A stretch of DNA of 64,000 nt from Phycisphaerales bacterium (GCA_003597935.1 QZJT01000039.1:16953-80952), one strand, 5' to 3'; positions 19,732-29,977 are shown, counted from the stretch's first letter. Made by a program: numbers and translations. The notes: generated by a model not told the origin, from the letters alone.

Positions 19732-21591
19732 TCACCCCGCCGCCGCCGGGCGGTTCAGGGTGCGGAGCAGGTCACGCTGCTCGACCAGACCGACGACCCT
19801 GCCGCCGCCGGCGGCGTCGACCACCGCCAGCGAGCCGAAATCGGTGCGGCCGAAGACCTCCAGCAGTCCGGCCAGCGACGTGTCGGCCGGCACGCTGGGC
19901 GAGTCGGCGTCGGCGATGTCGGCGGCCGTGACCAGATCGCGCAGGGCCGGGTCGTAGATCAGGTCGCGCAGATCGGAGAAGTGGATCATGCCGACGTAGG
20001 CGCCGTCGTCGTCCACCACCGGAAAGTGGTTGAACGCGCTCGATTCCACGAACTGGAGCACCTCGTCGATGGTCGCGCCGGCCCGCAACAGCCTGGCGTT
20101 GGTGCGCATGATGTGGCGGGTCTGAAGCGACTGCGGATCGGCCGCTTTCCTCGCCTCGCCGAAGCCCAGCAACCGCAGGAGCGCCTCCCACTTCAACTGC
20201 AGAACCGAGTCGCCTTCGGCCGTCGAGGGCCGCCGTCGCCGCATCAGGCTGATCGCCTTCACCTCGCCGCTGGCCACCACCACGTGCTTGAGCGCCACCG
20301 GGCCGAGCAGCTCGAACACGACCACGGCCCCCAGGACGATCGACTTGAAGGTGGTCGCCATCGGATCACTGACAAACCCCTCGGCGGTGCGGGTCCCCCA
20401 ATGGGTAGCGGCGAAGTCCGCCAGACCGATCGCCACCCCCGCCTGGCACAGCAGCCCCAGGCCCAGCCGCCGCCGCGATTCCGCCCGCGGGCCGTTCGCC
20501 CATCGCACACCCAGCCACGGCCCGGCGACCTTGCCGACCAGACGCCCGGCGACGTACGCGGCCCCGACCCATCCCATGGCCGCCAGATCGCCCACGTGAA
20601 GCTCGTATCCGGCCAGCACGAAGAACGCCGCGAACACCGGGCTGCCGAAGATACGAACCGCCTGCTGGAACGGCTCCTGGTCCATGGTGATGTTGGAGAA
20701 CACCGCGCCAGCGCATAGGCAGGTCAGCAGGTAGTTCAACGACAGGTTGAAGTGGGCGGCCAGGTAGCTCCCCCCTCCGCTCAGGCCCAGCAGCACCGTC
20801 AGGAAAACCAGGATGAACTCCGCCTGAGACAGCTTGGCGTATGCCACGCTGAGCGCAAACCCGGTGACCAGTCCCACCGCGGCGCTGCCCAGCGTGGTGG
20901 AGAGCAGATCCAGCCACAGCATGCCCCGGGCGCCGGCGCCCGAGTCGATCAGCCCGGCCGCGCCAAAGACGACAAAGAGCACGTGGAACGATATGATGGC
21001 CATGGCGCCGTTGACGGCGGTCATGGTCAGGATCGTGTCGCCCATCGGTCCCTTGGCGTCGTATTCCCGCAGGACGATCGTCGTCGCGGTCGGCGCCGTC
21101 TCCAGCGCAACGCACGCCAGCAGAAGCGCCATGACGATGGCCGCCGCCCCGCCTCCCGCGCCGAACGCCAGTGACGCACAGAGGCACAGGATCGCCACCA
21201 GCAGGCCCACCGCGACGTGCTCACACAGGCACAGCTTCCACAGCCGCGCGCCGACCCGTCGCAGGTGGCTGGCCTCGAACACAGCGCCCATCGAAAAGAG
21301 AACCAGCCCCAGTGCCAGCGTCTTGACGGCCCGAACGGCCAGCGCCGCTTCGTCCGCCAGCGCCGCGGCGGCATCTTCCTCGTGCCGCTGCTCCAGCAGG
21401 GTCAGTACGCCCCAGCGCAGGACCACGCCGCCGACGAGATACCCCACCACCCGCGGCACGCGCACGATGCTGGCCGCCGCCCCTCCGCAGATCGCGGCCA
21501 GCAGCAGCAGCGCTAGAAACACGCCGGAGGGGATCGCGGCCGCGGACGACGCCCCGGCGGACGCCGCGAGGATGGTGGGATCCACGCTCAC
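19732..21591 (-). CDS. Kef-type cation:proton antiporter family protein with C-terminal CBS domain pair
   Basis: Polytopic N-terminus; C-terminal ATIDEVLQFVESSAFNHFPVVDDDGAYVGMIHFSDLRDL and LLEVFGRTDFGSLAVVDAAGGGRVVGLVEQRDLL are CBS motifs. Confidence 0.85.
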   Translation of the reverse strand: MSVDPTILAASAGASSAAAIPSGVFLALLLLAAICGGAAASIVRVPRVVGYLVGGVVLRWGVLTLLEQRHEEDAAAALADEAALAVRAVKTLALGLVLFSMGAVFEASHLRRVGARLWKLCLCEHVAVGLLVAILCLCASLAFGAGGGAAAIVMALLLACVALETAPTATTIVLREYDAKGPMGDTILTMTAVNGAMAIISFHVLFVVFGAAGLIDSGAGARGMLWLDLLSTTLGSAAVGLVTGFALSVAYAKLSQAEFILVFLTVLLGLSGGGSYLAAHFNLSLNYLLTCLCAGAVFSNITMDQEPFQQAVRIFGSPVFAAFFVLAGYELHVGDLAAMGWVGAAYVAGRLVGKVAGPWLGVRWANGPRAESRRRLGLGLLCQAGVAIGLADFAATHWGTRTAEGFVSDPMATTFKSIVLGAVVVFELLGPVALKHVVVASGEVKAISLMRRRRPSTAEGDSVLQLKWEALLRLLGFGEARKAADPQSLQTRHIMRTNARLLRAGATIDEVLQFVESSAFNHFPVVDDDGAYVGMIHFSDLRDLIYDPALRDLVTAADIADADSPSVPADTSLAGLLEVFGRTDFGSLAVVDAAGGGRVVGLVEQRDLLRTLNRPAAAG

Positions 21592-21884
21592 GCGGCAACC
21601 TCGGTGGCACGGCGCGCGACCATCTGCCGCCAGCGAGCCGCGGGCTTCAGCCCGCGCGGGGTCTCCTCCCGCGACACGGTTTCGATTTGCGCACGCCGAT
21701 ACACGTCGCGCCGCGCATCGCCGACGGGTGACAATGCCGCTTCAGACCTCGGTAAAATGATGAGGTCAGATGAGCGCGACGCGCTGCGCGGCAGGTGTCG
21801 GTGGTTGCGGGGACGCCTCATGCGTCGCGATTATGGATGAGATCGCGCCCGCCCGCCATCGCGGGGGATCGTACGGGTGCGCGA

Positions 21885-22130
21885 CGGGATTGCTCTGCTC
21901 TGACGCTGCGCAGCGGTGGTGTGACGAGAATGCTCTGCTCTCGCGCCGCGCAGCGGGCGAGGGGTTGTAGCCGCGGCTACAGCCCTGGGCCGCATTCGCG
22001 GCCGCAAACCAGAGGGTGTACCGGTCACCACCGATCCCTGAGCCGCATTCGCGGCTGCAGACCGGAACGTGCCAGCGCCATCACAACTGACGCCTGAGGC
22101 GCATTCGCGGCTGCAGACCGGGGCACGCAC
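21885..22130. repeat. Composite intergenic repeat (TGCTCTGCTC.../GCGCAGCGG units followed by CATTCGCGGCYGCAGACCGG units)
   Basis: Same ordered composite recurs at 26850-27110. Confidence 0.85.
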
Positions 22131-22197
22131 ATTCCATCAGGACTCACGCCAGGGCCAGACACGACCCGCTCGACGCCGGCGTCCGTCGTCCCGGCTG

Positions 22198-22848
22198 TCA
22201 CGACGGCGCCGGGTGGGCGTCCACCGCGGCGGGCGACTGGTAGAGCCGCTGCTCGGCGATGTACTGGCGGACGGCCTCCGGCACCAGGTACTGGATCGAC
22301 TTGCCCTCGCGCACCCGGCGGCGGATGTCGGTGGCGGAGATCTCGATTTGCGGGGTATCGAGCACGCCGGCGCGCAGGATCGCGATCTGGTCCTCGCTAA
22401 GGCGGGAGCGAAGACGGTCCCAGTCCACCTCGCGGAATCCCGGCCGGCGGGCCGTGATGATCCGGCAGCAGTCCACCAGGGCGCCCACCCGGTACCAGGT
22501 GGTCAGATCGGCCAGTGAATCGGTCCCGATGATCCAGTAGAGAATGATCTCCAGGCCCAGGGTCTGGCGGAAATGGGAGACGGTATCGATGGTGTAGCTG
22601 GGTCCCGGCCGGTTCTGGTCGTAGTCGCTCAGCTCGAACAGCGGCTCTCCGGCGATCGCCAGCCGGACCATCTGGCCGCGGTGGTCGCCCTCCGCCAGGG
22701 CGGCGCCGTTCTTGTGCGGTGGCCGCGAGGAGGGCAGGAAGATAACGCGGTCCAGGCCGAGCTGCTCCGCGATGTTCCGCGCGACGATCAGATGCCCCAG
22801 GTGAATGGGATTGAAACTGCCGCCGAAGAGTGCGATCCGTGTGGCCAT
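22198..22848 (-). CDS. nadD: Nicotinate-nucleotide adenylyltransferase
   Basis: IALFGGSFNPIHLGHLIVARNIAEQLGLDRVIFLPSSRPPHK and SATDIRRRVREGKSIQYLVPEAVRQYI motifs. Confidence 0.95.
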   Translation of the reverse strand: MATRIALFGGSFNPIHLGHLIVARNIAEQLGLDRVIFLPSSRPPHKNGAALAEGDHRGQMVRLAIAGEPLFELSDYDQNRPGPSYTIDTVSHFRQTLGLEIILYWIIGTDSLADLTTWYRVGALVDCCRIITARRPGFREVDWDRLRSRLSEDQIAILRAGVLDTPQIEISATDIRRRVREGKSIQYLVPEAVRQYIAEQRLYQSPAAVDAHPAPS

Positions 22849-23099
22849 AGGGTTTAAGCGGGTGCAGCGAGCCAGATGGCGACGGTCCGTGGCCGCGGCC
22901 GGACATGGCGCCCGGCCTCCGCTGCGGCGCTGCTGTGTGCTCTGGCGGACCGGTCGTCCGGCACGGCCCCACGCGGCCGGCTGAGGGGAACGGTACGAAC
23001 CGGTCGATACTATGCCCGCTACCAGACCGGGTCAATTCGAGGTCCGATACCCGTCGGCGGAAGTGTGTGGCAGCCTGGGCTGAACCGCCGCGGCCCCGG

Positions 23100-23147
23100 A
23101 AAAAAAAGGCCGACCGGAAGCGCCCTCCAAGGGCGCTGTCCGGTCGT
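23100..23147 (-). terminator. Rho-independent terminator downstream of the 23183 gene
   Basis: Minus strand GACCGGACAGCGCCC-TTGGA-GGGCGCTTCCGGTC then T-run. Confidence 0.85.
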
Positions 23148-23182
23148 GCTGTGCTGACCCTGTCCGTGCCGTCGCAGGCGGA

Positions 23183-23866
23183 CTAGGCGCAATCGCTGCG
23201 CTTGCCCTTCAGCTTGCACTTGCCGTCACCACCGCCCGGGCAGGCAATGGTCGTCCTGATCTTCTTGGCGCAATCCCCGACGTCCTCGCACTCCGCCTCG
23301 GTCCCGTAGTCGGACCCTTCCGCCGGGCAGTCGTCGCACTTCTTGGCTTTGCTCTTCTTGAGCGTGTAGACGCACGTCGGACCGCCCAGACCCTGAGAAG
23401 CCGGCGTGAAGTCCGCCGCAGTAGCGCCGCCGACGGTGCCGGCCAGCGTGCTGTAAAGCAGCGCCGGCTCATCGAGCGCGGCGGTAGACGTGCCGCTCCA
23501 GTTGAGCTTCTCGTCCTGGCTCTGCGGGATCCAGTACGCGAGCACGAAGCCGAGGGTCGGTCCGTTGTGACCGCCGCCGGACGAGGTGTAGGCGGTCCAG
23601 GGACCGATGGGCAGGTCGTTGGGGTCGCCGACGAAGTTCGTCAGCGGGCTGGGCTGGTTGTTGGCGATATCGCCGAAGATGAACCATCGCCAACCCATGC
23701 CCTGAGTCCAACGATCGTCGACGGAGAGTTCGAACTCGTACTCGAACCGCCCTCCGCCGATGTCGACGTAGTCATACGCCAGGTGAATCTGCGGCTGGGC
23801 CATCGCCGACGGCACGATGAGCGCACCCAGTGCCAACACCACCGTCGCGATACTGATCTTCTTCAT
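23183..23866 (-). CDS. Secreted protein with C-terminal 8-Cys Lys-rich domain (family A)
   Basis: Signal peptide MKKISIATVVLALGALIVPSAMAQ; ends CVYTLKKSKAKKCDDCPAEGSDYGTEAECEDVGDCAKKIRTTIACPGGGDGKCKLKGKRSDCA. Confidence 0.88.
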   Translation of the reverse strand: MKKISIATVVLALGALIVPSAMAQPQIHLAYDYVDIGGGRFEYEFELSVDDRWTQGMGWRWFIFGDIANNQPSPLTNFVGDPNDLPIGPWTAYTSSGGGHNGPTLGFVLAYWIPQSQDEKLNWSGTSTAALDEPALLYSTLAGTVGGATAADFTPASQGLGGPTCVYTLKKSKAKKCDDCPAEGSDYGTEAECEDVGDCAKKIRTTIACPGGGDGKCKLKGKRSDCA

Positions 23867-24556
23867 TTCGATTTGCTCCCCTCAAAAAAAGGAACAATAA
23901 GCCGACGGACCGCGCGCTTACGCGACGCGCTCGACCGCCGAACCTGATTCCCAAGGACACCCCCGCTGCGCTCGCCTGTGCCGCCCGCGGGGGCACGTGT
24001 GAATGCTCTGCCGAGCGTCTGGTAAGTCTCCCACCCGAGTCGGGCAGAGCGATCCGGTAGCGGCCCGCTCCGCGTCTTGAACCCGGAGTGTAACGAATTC
24101 CACCGGCAGGTGCAACCCCTACGAAGTGTAACGAATCGTGAGGTTGCGAGACGTCGCCGGCGTGGCGTCGATCCGGGCGGACAATCTTCGCCATCGCCTC
24201 CCCTGCGCGAAAGGCCCGCTCGGGCGCAGCGGGCGATACTCGGACCACCCTTGCGACATCCGCGGCACCCGTCGCGCTCCCCCTGCGGGGCATACGCCGA
24301 AGTGTCAGCGGGGCGGCGAAACCGGCGGCCGGCGCGCAATGGCACGGGCATCCTGCCGTGATCGCACCTGGCGCGGTGCAACCAACGGCCTGGAAGACCG
24401 TGCCACGCGCCCGGCTCGCCTCATGTGTCCCGAACCCAGCCACGCGCTGCCACGTCGCCGCGCTACCTCCGGCGTCGCCGGCAAACTCGACGCGCTTGGG
24501 CGCCGGCGGCCGGCAGAAGCCGCGGTTCACTGGCCGCACGCGGTGCAGGAGGCGAT

Positions 24557-25234
24557 TCAAGCACAGTCGCTGCGCTTGCCCTTCAGTTTGCAGGTGCCGT
24601 TGCCGCCGGGGCAGGCGATGATCGTCTTGATCTTCTTGGCGCAATCTCCGACGTCTTCACATTCCGTCTCGGTCTCGTAGTCGGACCCTTTCGCTGGGCA
24701 ATCGTCGCACTTCTTGGGCTTGCTCTTCTTGATCGTGTAGACGCACGTCGGCCCGCCCAGGTCCTGAGTAGCCACGGCGAAGTCCGCCGGGGTGGCGCCG
24801 CCGACTGTGCCGGCGATGGTGCTGTAGAGCAGCGCCGGCTCATCCAGTGCGGCCGTGGAAGTTCCGCTCCAGTTGAGCTTTTCGTCCTGGCTCTGTGGGA
24901 TCCAGTAGTCGAGGACGTAGTGCAGCGTGGGGCCGTTGTGACCGCCGCCGGACGAGCCGTAGGCCGTCCACGGTCCGATGGGCAGGTCGTTGGGGTCGCC
25001 GACGAAGCTCGTCAACGGGGACGGACAACTCCGGCAGTCGCCGAAGATGAACCAGCGCCAACCCATGCCCGGACTCCAACGGTCGTCCAGAGAGAGTTCG
25101 AACTCGTACTCGAATCGCCCTCCGCCGATGTCGACGTAGTCGTACGCCAGCAGAATCTGCGGCTGGGCCACCGCGGCCGGCACGATGAGCGCACCCAGTG
25201 CCAGCACCACCATCGCGACACTGATCTTTCTCAT
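24557..25234 (-). CDS. Secreted protein, tandem paralog of 23183..23866, family A C-terminus
   Basis: MRKISVAMVVLALGALIVPAAVAQ; near-identical body; ends CVYTIKKSKPKKCDDCPAKG...CKLKGKRSDCA. Confidence 0.88.
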   Translation of the reverse strand: MRKISVAMVVLALGALIVPAAVAQPQILLAYDYVDIGGGRFEYEFELSLDDRWSPGMGWRWFIFGDCRSCPSPLTSFVGDPNDLPIGPWTAYGSSGGGHNGPTLHYVLDYWIPQSQDEKLNWSGTSTAALDEPALLYSTIAGTVGGATPADFAVATQDLGGPTCVYTIKKSKPKKCDDCPAKGSDYETETECEDVGDCAKKIKTIIACPGGNGTCKLKGKRSDCA

Positions 25235-25519
25235 TTCGTTACACTCCCCTGAACAGATGAGGAACGGCTCTGCGCAATCACGCGACGCGCTGGACCGTCG
25301 AGCTTGATTCCAAAGCAACGCTCCGGCGAGGCTCGCGCGCGCCACCTGCGGGGCACGTGTCGATGTACCGCCGTGCGTCTGACAGGTCTCCCACTCCCCT
25401 GCGCCAAAGAGGCTAGCGGCGAGCCACTCCAGCGCTCGAACCAGTAGCATAACCGGATCGGCGGGCGAGTGCAAGCCCGCGCGTCAGCGGTCAGGGCGGC
25501 TGGGTGCGTGACGAGATCG

Positions 25520-25640
25520 GCGGGGCTGCGAGTATGCTCCGTCAGGCGTGTGGCACCGGCATCTTGCCGGTGGTTGCGGCGAAGCCGCGACTGGCATGGC
25601 CTGGAAGGCCATGCCCACCGGCTGGAAGCCGGTGCCACAC
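25520..25640 (+). repeat. Modular multi-hairpin dispersed repeat (~120 bp)
   Basis: Hairpins CACCGGCATCTTGCCGGTG, GCGGCGAAGCCGC, GGCATGGCCTGGAAGGCCATGCC, CACCGGCTGGAAGCCGGTG; inverted homologous copy at 43378-43497. Confidence 0.92.
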
Positions 25641-25657
25641 TGGGGGGGGCAGGAAAG

Positions 25658-25691
25658 AAAAAAGCGGACCACCCCGCTGGGGCGGTCCGCC
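25658..25691 (-). terminator. Rho-independent terminator downstream of the 25769 gene
   Basis: Minus strand GCGGACCGCCCC-AGC-GGGGTGGTCCGC then TTTTTT. Confidence 0.85.
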
Positions 25692-25768
25692 CTCGGACAC
25701 TCTGCCGTTCGCGCGTTCAGTGCCGGGGATCACCCCGCCGGATCACGAGCGAAAGACCACTCCCGCGA

Positions 25769-26527
25769 TCAGGCGCAGTCGCTGACCTTGCCCTTGATCT
25801 TGCAGGTGCCGTTGCCGCCGTCGGGGCACGGGATGATCGTCTTGATCTTCTTCTTGCAGTCCTTCACCGTCTCGCACTCCGCCTCGGAGGTGAATGCATC
25901 GCCGACGTTCGGACAGACGTCGCAGCGCTTGGCCTTGCTCTTCTTGATCTTGTAGATGCAGTTGTTGCCGCCGCGCTCGATGATCTGCATGTCGTCCATG
26001 TCGATGAACGCGCCGCCGAAGAGCTTGCCGATCACGTCGATCTCGTGGAACGCAGCGCCGTCCGTCTGCCAGCCGTTCCAGTGCCACAGGCAGTCGCCCT
26101 CGCCGGTGGCGGCGATGGCGCGGCCGATCTCATTGCCGCCATCGTCGCGGAAGATCATCGTCGCGTCGTTGTTCTCGCCCAGGTTCGGCGCGTTGGAGCC
26201 GAAGAACCCGCCGAAGAGATCCTGCGGCGGATTCAGCGTATAGCGGTAAAAGCCGCCGGCGCTGCCCGTGAAGCGCACGCCGCCGTGGGGACGGATCACG
26301 CAGCGGAACGACCAGCCGCCGGTGATGTGGGCGCCGCTGTTACCCGGCGTACACAGGGTGCTGGCGCCGCCGAACACGCCGCCGATGATGCACGGATTGA
26401 ATCCCGGAGAGTTTTGCGTCTCGAATCCTTCGGACACGTCGCCGGTGAACTCCGGCACCGGCGTCTGCGCGGAAGCGACCCCGGCCATGACCGCCATCAG
26501 AGCGATCGCCCACAGACCCTTTCTCAT
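25769..26527 (-). CDS. Secreted protein with family A 8-Cys C-terminus
   Basis: MRKGLWAIALMAVMAGVASAQ signal; ends CIYKIKKSKAKRCDVCPNVG...CKIKGKVSDCA. Confidence 0.87.
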   Translation of the reverse strand: MRKGLWAIALMAVMAGVASAQTPVPEFTGDVSEGFETQNSPGFNPCIIGGVFGGASTLCTPGNSGAHITGGWSFRCVIRPHGGVRFTGSAGGFYRYTLNPPQDLFGGFFGSNAPNLGENNDATMIFRDDGGNEIGRAIAATGEGDCLWHWNGWQTDGAAFHEIDVIGKLFGGAFIDMDDMQIIERGGNNCIYKIKKSKAKRCDVCPNVGDAFTSEAECETVKDCKKKIKTIIPCPDGGNGTCKIKGKVSDCA

Positions 26528-26849
26528 GACATTCCTCCCAAAAAAAGAACGGACGTTCGTCGCGCGACGTTCCCCAACGCCGCCGCGACAAAGTCGATTT
26601 CACTCGACTCATCCGGCGCCGGCCGCGGGCCGGAAGCCTGCGGGCGCACGCCTGGCAGAGATGAACTCGTACCCGGAGGCAGAACCGCAACCACTACGGC
26701 GACCCCCTCGACGTGACGAGCCTCACTCGTGCGGGAGCGATTGTAGCAGAAACGACACGTCAGATAAAGCCCCCGCCGGCGGTTTTCTGCAGGAGAATCG
26801 GAATTCACCGACCATGCGGCGGAATCCCCAACGATAGCTCCGCGCCGCG

Positions 26850-27110
26850 GCGCGGTGTGACGCCGGTGCTCTGCACTGGGGCCGGGCGGCGGTGTGGTCT
26901 AGCAAGATGCTCTGCTGTGGGGCCGCACGGCGGTGAGATGTGACGAGGGCACTCCGCTCTGGAGCCCCGCCGCGGTGAGATGTGAGGAACGTGCTCTGCT
27001 CTGGAGCCGCGCAGCGGGCGATGGGCTGTAGCCGCGGGTGACGCCCGCAGACGGGCTTCACCCGCGGCTACGGCCCTGGGCCTCATTCGCGGCCGCAGAC
27101 CGGAGCGCGC
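26850..27110. repeat. Composite intergenic repeat, second locus
   Basis: About four ~48-bp TGCTCTGC.../GGAGCCGCGC units followed by GTAGCCGCGGGTG...CATTCGCGGCCGCAGACCGG. Confidence 0.85.
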
Positions 27111-27326
27111 CCCGAGCGTCGCTGTGGGGGAGTTCTCACGCGATACGCAAGTGCTCCTCCACACGGGGTTCGATCGGGTCTCGGCCGGCGCCTGATCCTG
27201 CCGCATAAAGCAAGGCCGCCCCGACAGGAGGCCGCCCTGGCAGGACGCGGCCCTGGCAGGAGGCGGCCGGCACTCAACGCGTGGGTGTTCGCACCCCGGC
27301 GAGGTGTACGCCTTCCCGCGGCTCCG

Positions 27327-28004
27327 CTACCCGCAGGCCGCCCGTTTGCCCTTCAGCTTGCAACTGCCGGGGCCGTCGGGACACGCCGTCTGGGTCCTGA
27401 TCTTCTTGCGACAATCCTCCACGTCTTCACACTCGGCGAAGGTGGGCAGGTTGTCGCCGGGCGCCGGGCAGCTTTCGCAGCCGCCCTTGGCCTTGCTCTT
27501 CCTGACGGTGTACTGGCATTTGCCGCCCGTGAAGAACTCGACAATGATCGTCTGGCTTGCACCGTTGCAGGTGGCGGTGTTGACGCCGCCCCAGTTGGCG
27601 TTGCCGATACAGGGCCGCACGATGTACTGCGGATTGGGGCAAGCACAGATGCTGCCGGCGGCGCTGAGTTCGACGCCCCCGCCGCAGCCTCCGGTCATCC
27701 AGGTGCGCCCGTCGCACGGATAGCTGAGCCGCGCCTGGTTGTTGGTATTGATGTTGGCGGCGATCTGAGCGATGACGTCCGGGTCACCGCACGAGACGCC
27801 TTCCGGATCGTTGGATCCACGCAGCACGAGCAGGCGATAATCCTGTTCCACCAGCTCCGCCGCGAAAGCCCGCCATGCCGTACACTGGGCCGGCGAGGGC
27901 TGCCCCTGAACGAAGTCCTGTTCGAATACGATCTGTCCGTCGGCGGACGCGACCCACGTGGCGAGCACGGCCACTCCCACTCCACACGCCTTTCTCGTCC
28001 TCAC
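27327..28004 (-). CDS. Secreted protein with family A 8-Cys C-terminus (GTG start)
   Basis: (V)RTRKACGVGVAVLATWVASADGQ; ends CQYTVRKSKAKGGCESCPAPG...CKLKGKRAACG. Confidence 0.83.
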   Translation of the reverse strand: MRTRKACGVGVAVLATWVASADGQIVFEQDFVQGQPSPAQCTAWRAFAAELVEQDYRLLVLRGSNDPEGVSCGDPDVIAQIAANINTNNQARLSYPCDGRTWMTGGCGGGVELSAAGSICACPNPQYIVRPCIGNANWGGVNTATCNGASQTIIVEFFTGGKCQYTVRKSKAKGGCESCPAPGDNLPTFAECEDVEDCRKKIRTQTACPDGPGSCKLKGKRAACG

Positions 28005-28339
28005 TTTGATCTCCCTTCGCCAGGATAGCACGGCGGTGCCCGGAGGCCGCTCTCCGAACCGGCGCGGCGCCGCGACAGGGGCGAAGTCTCTTCGCCGCGG
28101 TGGCCGCGCAGATGACCCCGTGGGCGATCGGCCCCGCTGAGCACGCTGCTCGCCGTGAACGACCCCTCCAAGCCCCGATGCGACGCCGGGTAGAATAGCA
28201 GTTTTAACCCGCAAGTGCAACGGAATGGCGACGGCGCGGGCCGCCCGACTCGCCGGCTCGCGGCTGGCACGAAACGTGTAACACTCATGCTGCAAGGAAA
28301 GCACGACCGCCGTCGGCGGCCTGCAGCAGGAGTCCGTCC

Positions 28340-29758
28340 ATGTTTCACGACGCTCGCGAGGCCCTTCGGTACATCGCCGGCCATGACATCGCCATGGTGG
28401 ACCTGAAGGTAGTCAGCATCGCCGGCCAGTGGCTGCACCTGACCATCCCCGCCGCCCAGTTCACCGAGAAGCACTTCGAGGAGGGCATCGGCTATGACGG
28501 TTCGGCGGGGTCCGGTTTCGCCAGCGTCGAAAGCGGCGACGTGGTGGCGCGGCCGGAGCCGGGCACTGCGTTCGTCGATCCCTTCTGGCGCGAGCCGACG
28601 CTGAGCTTCATCTGCGAGACCGTCGCGGCCGACAACCGCGCCCCGTTCGCCCACGACCCGCGGACGATCGCCCGGCGGGCGGTCGAGTGCCTGAAGCAGG
28701 CGCGCGTCGCCGACGCGGCGATGATGGCGCCGGAGTTCGAGTTCCACGTCTTCGACCGCCTCAGCGTGCGTAACGGGCCGTATCAGACCCTGGTGGAGAT
28801 CGAATCGCACGAAACGGCACCGGACGGGACGGTGGCGCGGATCGGGCCGCGGAAAGGCTACCTGCGCCTGCCGCCGTCCGATCAACTGCACAACCTGCGC
28901 TCCGAAATGGCCATCCTGCTTTCCGCGATGCACGTGCCGGTGACGTATCACCATCACGAGGTCGGCGCGCCCGGTCAGTGCGAGATCGAGACGGAGCTGG
29001 CCCCGCTGGTGACCGCCGCCGACCGGGCGATGCTCATCAAGTACGTAGTCAAGAACGTCGCCCGCAAACATGGCAAGATCGCCACCTTCATGCCCAAGCC
29101 GATCTACAGCGAAGCGGGCAACGGGATGCACGTACACCAGAAGCTCGACCAGCAGGGCACGCCGCTGTTCTTCGACAAGACCGGCCGCAACTACGCCTCG
29201 CTGAGCGACCTGGCGCTGCAGTACGTCGGCGGGCTGCTCTCGCACGGGCGGGCGGTCACGGCGCTGACCAATCCCTCGACGAACTCGTTCAAACGGCTGG
29301 TGGCGGGCTTCGAGGCGCCGGTCAACCTGTTCTTCTCCCTGGCGAACCGCTCGGCCGCCATCCGCGTGCCCAAGTACGCGGTGTCGCCGCATGCGAAGCG
29401 CATCGAGTACCGTCCCCCCGATTTTTCCGGCAACGTGTACCTCTCGCTGGCGGCGCTGCTCATGGCGGGCCTGGACGGGATCCTCCAACGCACCGACGTC
29501 AAGGAGCACGCTTTCGGCCCCTACGACGTGGACGTGGCCGCGCAGCCCAGCGAGTTCCGCGCCCGCGTCACGCCGCTGCCGCGAACGCTCTATGACGCGA
29601 CGCTGGCGCTGGAGGCGGATCACGCCTTCCTGACCCGCGGCGAGGTCTTTCCCGAATCGTTCATTCACAACTGGATCGCCGCCCGGCGACGTGAGGAGTC
29701 CGCCGAAATCGCCTGCCGCCCGCACCCCTATGAGTATGAGTTGTACCTGGACGTGTGA
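28340..29758 (+). CDS. glnA: Type I glutamine synthetase
   Basis: GYDGSAGSGFASVESGD, MAPEFEFHVFD, GNGMHVHQKL, NPSTNSFKRLVAGFEAPVNLFFSLANRSAAIRVP motifs. Confidence 0.95.
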   Translation: MFHDAREALRYIAGHDIAMVDLKVVSIAGQWLHLTIPAAQFTEKHFEEGIGYDGSAGSGFASVESGDVVARPEPGTAFVDPFWREPTLSFICETVAADNRAPFAHDPRTIARRAVECLKQARVADAAMMAPEFEFHVFDRLSVRNGPYQTLVEIESHETAPDGTVARIGPRKGYLRLPPSDQLHNLRSEMAILLSAMHVPVTYHHHEVGAPGQCEIETELAPLVTAADRAMLIKYVVKNVARKHGKIATFMPKPIYSEAGNGMHVHQKLDQQGTPLFFDKTGRNYASLSDLALQYVGGLLSHGRAVTALTNPSTNSFKRLVAGFEAPVNLFFSLANRSAAIRVPKYAVSPHAKRIEYRPPDFSGNVYLSLAALLMAGLDGILQRTDVKEHAFGPYDVDVAAQPSEFRARVTPLPRTLYDATLALEADHAFLTRGEVFPESFIHNWIAARRREESAEIACRPHPYEYELYLDV

Positions 29759-29941
29759 GGAAGAAGGGGACGAGGGAATCGCGGAGTCAGGGAGTGAGGC
29801 AGCGAGGCAGTGAAGGAGTGAGGGCGATGCGTAGGTCGCCGCGGCGCGGCGCCGGAGCGGCGCACCCAGGTCGCGTCGCGCCGCAGCGCGGCGTCGTTCG
29901 CGTGGCTGGCGGCACGTGGTCGAGGGACTGAAGCGCCGAAA

Positions 29942-29977
29942 CAAAAGCACGCCGCGGGGAAACCCCCGCGGCGCACG
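29942..29977 (-). terminator. Rho-independent terminator downstream of the 30013 gene
   Basis: Minus strand GTGCGCCGCGGGG-GTTT-CCCCGCGGCGTGC then TTTTG. Confidence 0.8.

Noticed and set aside
25484-25785. Small ORFs containing GTGILPVVAAKPRLAW / GTGFQPVG
   Set aside because: Arise from the dispersed multi-hairpin repeat, which reads open in several frames.
28001-29950. 649-aa minus-strand ORF opposite glutamine synthetase
   Set aside because: Shadow ORF from high-GC codon bias; the sense strand encodes an unmistakable glnA.
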